DNA from: Cardiocondyla obscurior
Taxonomy: Eukaryota > Arthropoda > Insecta > Hymenoptera > Formicidae
Length of the DNA stretch: 64,000 nucleotides
Assembly (NCBI RefSeq): GCF_019399895.1
Contig: NC_091867.1
Location: forward strand, 4,030,001-4,094,000
Direction: 5' to 3'
Position numbers and translations under genes: made by a program. The notes under the pieces were generated by a model. The model worked only from the letters and a program-made list of their open reading frames with translations. It did not search any database and was not told the DNA's origin. Below are positions 1 through 9,121 of this stretch, piece by piece (within the stretch, counting starts at the first letter, position 1; each line of letters opens with the position of its first letter).

Positions 1-2560
1 TATATATTTATAAATGGTATTAAAATGAAATTAAATGAAGCATGTGGTGTAAAATACGTAACGATTCGTTGCAATTACACTCGGCGGTTCTGTGTTCTTC
101 GTAAATTTTTTCTTTAATATTTTAAGTATGTTTATTCTAACTTTGGCAAAGAATGCATGAACTATCGTCCGCTTAAAAAAATTTGATTAAACGTCGACGG
201 AATATTCTTCTACCGAAGTAAACAAACATTTTTTGCAAAATGAAAGTTGTATACTATAACCCTGCATCTTTGTGCATTTTTGCATCTTTTTAAAATTAAA
301 ATTAATTAAAATTAAAAAAAAAAGTTTAAAAATATCTATTTGAACCTTATAATTTATACATAGAGAAACATAAACTTTGTTTTCCGTTAAAACGGTGTTA
401 AAACTATCTTCATACATCAAAATTGCTGCAAAGTAGACTTGACTTACTCTATCGTGAATTTTATGTTGCGATGTTTATATTACACTAGAATACTAGATTG
501 ACGAATTCTTATTTCGCGAGCGGGGACATTTGCATCGTACATATGTCGATAAAATATAAATAAATCTTACGCGTTTCTACTCATATTCAATAACAACCTG
601 TCATGGCGAAACTCGCGACACAACTTTGCATACGTATATAACAAAAGTTGGAAACTTATAAGACGTCAGAAAGTTTCTAAGATAATACAACAAGACGCAA
701 ACGGGCTCTGGCAACGTCGGCAGCACTACAACTTTCCCAATTTGCTATCTATGACTACAACTGCAGATTCTAACTCAATACACGCCCCTTAATATTCATC
801 AAATTGGCCAAGCGTATAACATCTTTAAGACGTTGTCCAACTTAGCCCAGATCAACTAGATAATACTTGTGCTAACTTTTCCAACTAGACACATTAGACA
901 TACGTGGCACAGTTAAGTCGGATGGCACGTCGCGGCATTTTGCGAGAGACGGTATTAATGATATAACGCAGCTTATATGGCATTGTCGTTCTAAAATTTC
1001 AATATCACGATCTAGTCATTTCTTGAGACAAATTGCGTTCAAATTGTGCTTCTACTTCGTTATTATAAATTCATACAATTATAATTATTAATGTAATAAA
1101 ATGTTCGTTCAAATGTAAAGAATGCCTTCGTTTATTCAGTTACATGCAAACATTCCTTTGTCCAAATTTATGCAGAATAAATTCTCTACTGTATAGGTTT
1201 CATCATGACGTAATGCAATGGATATCTGATTACAATGCGGATAACGTTATTGAAATCTGCACTAGAATCAATATACAACTAGTGAGAATTCCAATATCGA
1301 TACGGATACTGATGCACTGTAAATTATATAAATGCCCCGAGCATTGCTCATTTGCTCTCAGCTGTGCTAGATAAACTATATGTCACTCATTTCAGTGCCG
1401 AGATATCAATACTCTTTTTTATTCGAATTAGCAAGGATTTTTAATTAATTAAAAACTAAGAGCATACATTAATATTTTGAACTCTCTGAATTATTATTTA
1501 AGATATTTTTTCCCGTTGTGAATTAACGTATCGTCAAATTAATTCAATTTAAAAAAATTAATTCTAATAATTTGGCTTTAAATTTAAAGCGAATATTTTG
1601 AACGAAACTGATTCCTTCCAGCTTTCTTCCCTAAGCATTGTGCAGCAAATGCGTCTGAGTGAATAGTTTTTAATTATGTGAGTATGCGAAAAACATTACG
1701 CTTGTACGTTATTTCAGCGGTTCTTCATGAAGGCATAAAGTATCCTGGATATATCATGAAGTTTTCATAACTCACGCCACTTACCGTGAATATATGCTCA
1801 GCCTAGCCGCATCGCCGGCATTACCCCTCGCGCTGCGCGACATTTTATTCTACATTTATGATCACTATAAGCTAAGATCGTTATTCCTGCAGCCGTATTT
1901 TTCACCATTATCGGCTAATAGACTCATAAATCGGCATATGACATAAATGAAAAATTGCAGTGGCCGTGCATCGTTATAACACGATGAATGAATTGGATTT
2001 AAAGTATCAGATTTATAATAGTACCAAAAAACTCGTTTAGCAATAACTTTATCACATTTTTCACTTTATCTCTTTAATTGACGTAATTAGGAGAGGTAAA
2101 TTATATTGACGTCGGCAATCATCGAGAATGCAAATGCATGTTGGAGAAAACTTGAATATTTCAGCCGTATATCTAAGTGAGTGAAATAAATTTTTTATCT
2201 TGTATTAGGTACAGAAATAACATTACATCGATGATTTTAACCATCGAGAACCAGATAATAACTATTTACCGTTCGCGTCTAACTTTAGCAATAATTATTT
2301 AGATGTATTACCTTTCCATGAAAATAGATATTGCTACCGGTTGTCAAACATTTCCCGGATGGAAGTAATAATTTATTTTTTCTTTAACAATTCAGCAATG
2401 AATCGTGTAAAAGAAAACGAAAGAGAATTAATGCCAAGTGGTTGATAAATTACGAAAACATTCGTCAACGCGCATTGCCTTTCGTTTTTTCTTTTTTTTT
2501 TGTTTTTTTTGCGGCCTTAATTACAACATCAATGATACATCGATGTAAACTTATCTTCCG
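1..2560. other. AT-rich gene-free stretch
   Basis: No ORF over 77 codons and no recognised family. A 76-codon frame at 1144-1374 (plus) matches nothing I recognise. T-rich runs occur near 2485-2510. I see no splice-bounded coding segments. Confidence 0.5.
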
Positions 2561-2579
2561 TTACGGCGGCCTTAATCTA

Positions 2580-3120
2580 CTTTAAGTGCACTCCTACGTT
2601 TGGCGATTCGGTTCGAATTAAGACGCAAGAACCGTCGCAGAAGTCTGTTTGCTGCCGCGACAGTGAAATACAGCGGTCCTCGTTAGCGAAATTTCGGTAT
2701 TATCAACTCATTAACATATCGTCCCCGGGACGAAATGGAGATAAGAACGTTAATCTCCGTTAAGTGCATTCGAGTCCGTCGATTCGTTCGGAATAACAGC
2801 GCGGCAGGCACCCTTTTCCGGTCTCCTCGGTGCTTTGTCTTTCGACCACCCGCTGGAGGATACCACAAACGTTGTCCGCCTGCAATATGGCTCGCGATCC
2901 TGCACATAACGGCCCGCACTTTGACAAGTTTACGACGTTTAACGGGATGCAAATGCGGAGCAGAGGCACGTCCGCGCGCGGGTCCAGTTTGGACTATAAA
3001 GAGCGGAATACACGAGATGTCGGGAAATAAAAGGAGAGAGAAATGGAATAAGAGAGAGACCAAGAAAAAAGAGAGAGAGCGAAGAGGGAAAATTACTTAG
3101 TGTACAGGAAGAGTAGCGCA
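2580..3120. other. GC-richer island with overlapping open frames on both strands
   Basis: Frames of 121 codons (plus, 2735-3100, ATG start) and 126 codons (minus, 2683-3063) overlap almost completely. This points to low stop density rather than two genes. The plus frame ends in a purine-rich KKKERERRGK tail caused by a GA-rich tract at 3026-3090. It could be a promoter or 5' UTR; no family is recognised. Confidence 0.3.
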
Positions 3121-3256
3121 GTATACTCTAATCCTTGTATAACGGGTGAGGAAAGACGCATCGGCACCAGGAATTGGCCAAACGCCAACTGTTAGACAGT
3201 AGAAACGGTTGTTTCAACTGCAAACTATATCACTGCTAACTTGCCATAGCCGCGGC

Positions 3257-3325
3257 GCGTATATGCGCGCGGAGAACACGCGAGAACGAGCTTAAGTACG
3301 TACGGCCACCAGTTGCCTCTCCTCT
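3257..3325. repeat. Copy 1 of a short direct duplication
   Basis: The segment CGTATATGCGC ... AAGTACGTACGGCCACCAGT matches a second segment at about 3988-4047. The best-matching part is 3294-3320. Matches are interrupted by small gaps. A CT-rich tract follows this copy. Confidence 0.45.
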
Positions 3326-3803
3326 CTCTCTTTCTCTCTCTTGCCGGCTTATAATAATAGATTACGCGTTATATCTTCCGCAACTTTATCACCGCGGCGG
3401 ACCGTAACGCAGGTTGTGTATTGAAAAAATAATCGACAAAGTGCCCAAAGCATGATTTTAAAACCGAAGATATCTTCGCAATTGTTATTTTACCGAAAAT
3501 GCAACATGAAAATCTTCGAGTCTCGTTTATTTTAAATTTAAATATAATTTACACCGCTGCATCTAACGCGAATACAAAATTGACGTGGCGTCTTTATTTA
3601 AGCTAGATTTAATCCAACCTGCTGTTTAACGAATGATACGTGCGAATTACATGGTGCAGACGTTACTAGTATAGATCGTACCTTTTATTAACGCTGGCTG
3701 TTCGAGTATTAAACCTTTCCTTCAATTGAATGTTATTTATATCGTCGCGCTAATTATTTTATAGATTCGATGAGGCGGGTATATTAGGTAACATTCTGTC
3801 GTA

Positions 3804-3860
3804 ATGGCGCGCGAAAAAGGCCAGGGTGCTCGAAAATATTTACGGAGCCCGTGTTTCCAT
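3804..3860 (+). pseudogene. Possible relic of a channel exon 1 segment
   Basis: The translation GQGARKYLRS resembles NPGARKYLRS from channel exon 1 (near 7363-7392). At DNA level the match runs from ATGGC at 3804 to about TCCATAAG at 3862, against 7347-7405, with small indels and roughly three quarters of bases identical by eye. After this the frame continues without any HPFSxFR signature or later channel exons. If it is homologous, it is a fragment of a lost tandem paralogue; a chance match is possible. Confidence 0.3.
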
Positions 3861-3987
3861 AAGTTTCCATGGCTTTTGGGTAACTGCCGCTCGTCTATGT
3901 CTCTTACCATTCGGTATATTTACGCCAGTACTAGACTTTGCAGACGAGTGTTTTCGTCTCGCTGGCTATATCGTTGGCAGCTTGCTA

Positions 3988-4047
3988 CGTATATACGCAG
4001 CGAACCTACACGTACGTAAGTACTTACGACCACCAGTTGCCGCCTCT
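3988..4047. repeat. Copy 2 of a short direct duplication
   Basis: Counterpart of 3257-3325, about 720 bases downstream in the same orientation. The core AAGTACTTACGACCACCAGT differs from copy 1 at two positions, then has a 2-base insertion before the shared CCTCT. Confidence 0.45.
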
Positions 4048-4080
4048 TTCCCTGGCGTTACATCCATCGAAGTATAAAGC

Positions 4081-4221
4081 GTCGTTCAGCGGCGTGGACG
4101 GGATGGTTTATTGATCATTGCGGCGGAAGCAAGAATTACTTTCGTTCGCGCTTTTACATCGTAAATATAAAAGAAACATCTCGGTCCTGACAATCGTGCT
4201 GAAATATGGTTCGCTGCATTA

Positions 4222-4256
<35 letters not shown>

Positions 4257-7130
4257 CTTTCGCGAACAATACTTATTAAAAGAAAAAAAAGTAATACGTG
4301 AAATATGTGGAACTTATAATTGTTTCACGTCATTTGTTTAGGACTAGCGTTGTATTTCTCGCGTGTGACCCGCGGCACTTTCACACCTGGTGTATGTTAG
4401 GTATCAAATAAAATTGTATTACGATTATATTACTTAAACGATAGCAAAATCGCAATGTTGCGCCACAAACTATTTGAATAACTAACTATCGATCATGACC
4501 ATTCGCTCATTATTGTATACAATGGCCGCGCGCAATGATCCGTGAAACCTCTATATTAGCATACGCATCAGGATGAAGCGCAATAATGATAATATCAATA
4601 TTTTAGGTAAACGTAATTGGTATAATTAGAGGAATGATCTCTGCATATGTATGTATCTTTACTTGGTATAAAATTTCGATGGATTTTCAATACAATTATG
4701 AAACGGTGAAACGAGACTCGTTATACATATACACTTGAAATGATCCATCTTTCCCTCTAATGAGAGGCAGGACGTAAATATCAATGGATAACTAGCAAAT
4801 ACAGGCGCGCATTAGAGATCCTATTTAACGCTTCCGTCATTTCCCAGTTAGTTGATATTGATATAGTAAGCCGATTTTGCAATACGCGGAAACGTTCCTA
4901 CGTATCGCAAATGATCGATTGCAGTTCTCATAAAACATGACACAATAATTCAATTCCTGCATTCAAAACATACCGCCATTCCTGCGCGCAAAGTTGCACG
5001 TGTAACGAGCGACCGGCGCCCCGGCAGGACGTATTACAATTTCGCTGAGGTCGGTCAGCCCCGCGAAAGGCGAGCATTCCGGTTTTATTTCCGTCGTAGC
5101 CTCTAACGAGATATTGATACAGCAACGAGACCACCCAATAACTTTTCCACCCCAGAATCGCGTATATAGACTCTTCCGCAGTCACTCGTCGTTACGCGGA
5201 GGATGGGCCTCGGTAAATCCACGTTAGTATGTGCGGAGGGTTGTGAGCGTACCCTGAGTAACCACCCTTCTTGTTCTCGAGCACCGTCTATAACATCGTT
5301 CCTGAGTTCCAGGACGTAGCTGGACGACTTGAAAATTTATTACCGGGATAGGAAAGAAAAAAAAGCTGCGGAGAACCCGACTTCCTGGCGATATACTTGC
5401 CTCTGCGTCTGACCCTTAATTCCCTCGGGACAGACAGAAGTAGCGACTTTAAATTGCGTACACCGCTTAACCGGTAGATTTTCCGGAGCTCGAGATAAAA
5501 TGTTTCCTGATACCCCTTTAGTCCCGACCGCAATATTTGCGTAAGAAGCACCGTGCTCGAAATGCTCGCGGAGGCCCTTTCGCATTTTGTTTTACGGCAG
5601 TAATTTAAGGGAGGCCGTAACGCACGCATCGATATAAAATGAAAATGTTTAATATTTTCTCGACGCACTGGCGAACTAGACTAGGTGCTCTCATCGTTTT
5701 TACTCACTCGAATAGACATGGTTATGGCCGAGTTTATTCATGAATATAACACACTTATTCGTGTATATAGGGAACGAATAAAATCGTCCATAAAATCTCG
5801 TCGTTACATTGAGAATTCAACGCGTAGAATATATGCCGGAAGGTTGTCTTTATATGCGGCGCACGCAACGAAGGTCTGAGCCCTCATAAAGCCGACTTGT
5901 ATAAAGCGTTACTTAAATGTACCGTGAACAGATCATCCATCCTGAAAGCGATCCGCGATCTCGGTTGGTGGATACTTTCATCTTTACCACGATAATCCGC
6001 GGTAGGGAGGACTCGCGAATACGTACGACGAAAATCTCGACTCCGCAAAAAAAAAACAAAAAAACAATCGTCGATGCACGCGCAGTATTTCAGTATATAC
6101 GAAGAATTACATAGCGAAAATATTGTCACATGTACCGTTCATTTGTCACTCGCTAGGAAAAACGTTTCTTCATTCGTACGGTTAGTTCGATATTTTTATA
6201 TCTCGCGGAAACCAGCTGTCAGTTGCACCAAAAATAAACTGACCGCGCCGAAATTCACTGGCTGTGATGCACGCGACTCGCAAATCATACCGGCAATTAT
6301 TCACGTCTCCATGAGCCGGAACGTATGAAAAATATGATGCATTTAGTATATTGGATGATATTAATTTCGTGATGGGTACGTATATTAGTAAACGCATTCG
6401 CGCGAGTCGCAGACGCAAAATTTAATGAAGTCTTTCAACGCGTACGCACGCATAGATTTTTAAATAAATTTCATATTTTTAATTTAATTTTAGTTCTTAA
6501 TAAATCTTACAAATCTCAACAAAAATAATTAATATACATATACGTATATACGTATGTTAAATTAATAATTTGAAACTTTATGTGGAATATTTTTTACAAA
6601 TTATACCGGTATGAATTCGAAAAAAAGATTGAATATCACATAAAAGAGAGAATTGTGAAGCAAAAAGTTAAAATAATTTATATGTAAATTTATAGCAGGC
6701 AATAAGAGAAAGTACATAATATCAAATATTTTTCTAAGAAAACATGATTATAGATATTTCTAATTACTTTTTTCCATCAGTATAATTAATTAAAACTAAA
6801 GTGCTGTCCTCGTCAGGCGAAAGGCTATACAACAAATACGAACAACGAAATCGATCGTATGTTATCAGCAGCATTCTGCTAAGTGTTACCCGTATATCCA
6901 ACAGAAATTGTCTTACCGTTTATAGATGAAAACGAATATCATTCTCGGTTCAATTTCAAGATAACGTGGCTGATATCATATCGAAAGATACTCCGAGAGA
7001 AACCTGAGCTCAAGCCTGATCATCCACCGGCAACGTCACAACCTACTGCGTTCACTCGTATGAATCAATCGTGAAAGGACGGGCGGCTCTCCTTTCATTC
7101 GAGATAAAGAGATGCCGCCGTTGCTAGCGA
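4081..7130. other. Gene-free stretch upstream of the channel gene
   Basis: No recognised coding segment. It holds a 30-base A run (4224-4253), a block at 4928-5670 with several overlapping minus-strand frames lacking family resemblance, and an AT-rich tract at 6440-6800. A TA/CG-step palindromic stretch lies near 6536-6556. Confidence 0.5.
4224..4253. repeat. Poly(A) run, 30 bases
   Basis: Uninterrupted A run preceded by AAT. It could be a mononucleotide microsatellite or a retroposon tail. No flanking retrotransposon coding sequence is visible. Confidence 0.9.
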
Positions 7131-7236
7131 TACACGTTTGTTTCATACATGTGTCGATATTTCTTTAACATTTAATAATATATATTTCTCCCTTTTTTTT
7201 CACAATAATAATAATTGTCACTTAAAAAGTACTACG

Positions 7237-7469
7237 ATGCTTCGTGTAGAGCATAAATGTGAACTCGAGACCGAACATGAAGATATATTCTTTGCTCCCG
7301 ATCGCAATTTCTTCCAAAAAGCGTTTGACGCGTTCCGCCCTTTGCTGATGGCATCGGGAAAAAATCCAGGTGCCCGCAAGTATTTACGCAGCCGCGCTTC
7401 CGTAATCTTGGAAAGGCAACGGCATTTGCGTCACTATAAATACATTCTTCATCCATTCAGTACCTTTAG
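7237..7469 (+). CDS. Exon 1 of the HCN/CNG-like channel
   Basis: Encodes residues 1-77 plus two bases of codon 78. It carries the region before S1, with the cluster GARKYLRS and the family signature HPFSTFR just before S1. The donor is TTTAG followed by GTATAT at 7470. The ATG at 7237 is the first in-frame methionine, in the context TACGATGC. About 55 bases upstream is an AT-rich element near 7172-7186 that could be a TATA box or the tail of an upstream intron. Confidence 0.8.
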
Positions 7470-9088
7470 GTATATTTCTTTAACAAATTTCTACAATCTG
7501 CCTATATACTTAAAATATGTACGTTGTGTACATCACCAATTTAAATAGATTATACTAAACCATGTTTTTTATAGAACAGATTTTTCTTGGATCTCTTAAT
7601 GATTGTAACGATGACATATTTACTATTGGCTGTTCCATATCAAGCTGCCTTTCAGATAAAGAAACGTTTACTTTATTGGACAATTTGCAAAAATATTCTA
7701 CTTTTTCTTTGTTGCGTGGACGTTATCATTAATTTTATGACGGGGTAAATAATTTTAATAAAAAAATGCAAACTTAATTAATATTAATTTAATGTAAAAA
7801 TAATTTCTGTAATTTTTTTTTTCTAATAATTTCAATATCATAAAATTCATTAAAGTAACTATAAAATTAAACATTTCTTTATTTTTTACCGAGCAGATAC
7901 TTCGATAAACTGCATCACGTTGTCGTGATGAAACCGAGAAAAATAATGAAGAGATACATAAGATACGGCACTTTCCTGCCAGATTTGCTGGCCTCTACAC
8001 CAACAGATATCTTTTTTATTAAAACATGGCAGAATGATATAGTCATACGCGAGCTGATATCTTTGATATACGGATTCCGCGTGTTCTCTCTGAATTCCTA
8101 CCTAACGAAGATCGCTCGTGCGTACAATATTTCGATGGCTCTCTACGAGGTTTGCGTTATGATATTTTGGATAATAATAGCTTTCCATTGGCATTCGTGT
8201 CTCTATTGGGTCGTGCCAATAGCGACGACTTCTATGCATTTACCAAAGCGACCAGACGACGATTCCTGGATGCACGAGTTTAATCTTTGGGAAGAATCCG
8301 AAAGTTTACAGTACCAGTATAGTCTCTTACGAGCCATTACGACTTTTCTATCGTCGAGCTTTTTACATAGAAGACCAAGAAACGGAGCGGACCTCACGTT
8401 GACGATTTTCTTAAACCTCTGGGGATCTATATTTATTTTACTGCTAATAGCGCGCGTAAGTCGGCTTTACAAAAGCGTCAACAGCTCTAGAATAAAATAT
8501 CAAGACGTCATGGTAGAGGTAAAGCGGTACATGGAGTGCCGACAATTACCTTACGCGACTCAGCAACGTATCGTCTCTTACTACGAGTATTGCTTTCGGT
8601 ATCGATATTTCGACGAATTCAAGATCCTTAGCACGTTGTCACCGCATATGCGCCAGGAGATCGATATGCACGTCTGCCGTAAGGTCGTGGAAAACGTTAC
8701 GTTTTTTAACAATCTACCATTCTCGCTACTGACGCGCATCGTCGCTCTGATAAAGTCCGAGATCTTTTTAACGAACGACGTGATTGTACGAGCCAATACA
8801 CCAGGTGACTGCATGTACTTTATCGCCAGCGGTACGGTGGCTATTTATACGGGTTCCGGAAAGGAAGTGTGTCACTTGGAGGATGGGGCGTACTTTGGGG
8901 AGATCGCGCTGGTAATGCCGGACGAGCGAAGAGTGGCCAGCGTCGTCGCCGTCGAGATCTGCGAATTGTACCGTCTGAACCGCGCGGACTTCGCCAGGAC
9001 GATTCATCCCTATCCTATGCTTTGGGAGCAAATAAAAAAAGTTGCTGTCGAAAGACACGAGCGAACAGCCATACTGGATATGCATTAA
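7237..9088 (+). CDS. HCN/CNG-family channel with non-canonical pore (three exons)
   Basis: Spliced gene, exons 7237-7469, 7580-7744 and 7897-9088 (1590 coding bases, 529 residues), stop TAA. Both introns have GT donors (GTATAT, GTAAAT), AG acceptors and phase 2 junctions. The joins restore HPFSTFR|FFLDLLM and NFMTG|YFDK, which match HCN channels. Approximate residues: N-terminal ion-transport-associated region 20-78, S1 79-98, S2 110-133, S3 156-175, S4 181-210, S5 211-240, pore loop 272-296, S6 297-327, C-linker 328-400, cyclic-nucleotide-binding domain 400-510. The binding cassette keeps YFGEIAL and ERRVASV, with valine where HCN channels have threonine. The GYG filter is absent and S4 has few arginines. 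The family forms tetrameric plasma-membrane cation channels; whether this member conducts is unknown. The start at 7237 gives MLRVEHKCEL; the same frame runs upstream without another ATG before a TTG at 7138, so an extra 5' exon remains possible. Shorter than vertebrate HCN proteins, ending soon after the binding domain. Confidence 0.9.
7470..7579 (+). other. Intron 1 of the channel gene
   Basis: 110-base GT-AG intron. Two AG acceptors lie 5 bases apart (ending at 7574 and 7579). Only the second keeps the frame; the first gives an early TAA. Reading through the intron soon meets an in-frame stop near 7546. Confidence 0.8.
7580..7744 (+). CDS. Exon 2 of the channel gene (S1-S2)
   Basis: 165 bases, residues 78-133, too short for a simple ORF search. 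It encodes FFLDLLMIVTMTYLLLAVPY (S1) and YWTICKNILLFLCCVDVIIN (S2), then FMTG. The S2 end CVDVIINFMTG matches the family's conserved D-x-x-x-NF-x-TG pattern. The donor is GG followed by GTAAAT. Confidence 0.85.
7745..7896 (+). other. Intron 2 of the channel gene
   Basis: 152-base AT-rich GT-AG intron. It ends in a T-rich tract and ACCGAGCAG, and joins in frame to exon 3 (G|YFDKLHHVVVMKP). Confidence 0.8.
7897..9088 (+). CDS. Exon 3 of the channel gene (S3 to C-terminus)
   Basis: 1192 bases, residues 134-529. It holds the S2-S3 linker, S3, a charge-poor S4, S5 with FHWHSCLYWVVP (compare HCN CHWDGCLQFLVP), the pore loop QYSLLRAITTFLSSSFLHRR, S6, a C-linker that includes NSSRIKYQ and YYEYCFRYRYFDE, and the full cyclic-nucleotide-binding domain. 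The frame has no internal stop or frameshift, so nothing suggests a pseudogene. Confidence 0.92.
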
Positions 9089-9115
9089 ACTTGGCGAACT
9101 TGTTGTAGCGCATTT

Positions 9116-9121
9116 AATACA
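9116..9121 (+). promoter_or_regulatory. Possible variant poly(A) signal AATACA
   Basis: A one-base variant of AATAAA, 28 bases after the channel stop codon. No perfect AATAAA lies within about 150 bases, so the true signal is uncertain. Confidence 0.2.

Noticed and set aside
4073..4090. TATAAA followed by TTCAG as a core promoter
   Set aside because: The spacing of about 13 bases is too short for a TATA-initiator pair, and no gene follows.
7138..7236. Extending the channel start upstream to the TTG at 7138
   Set aside because: No ATG is present in this extension, and the residues are Phe/Asn-rich from an AT-rich tract. ATG at 7237 gives a better-looking N-terminus.
7575..7744. Using the first AG (ending at 7574) as exon 2 acceptor
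   Set aside because: It leads to an in-frame TAA after eight codons. The AG ending at 7579 restores the conserved HPFSTFRFFLDL reading.
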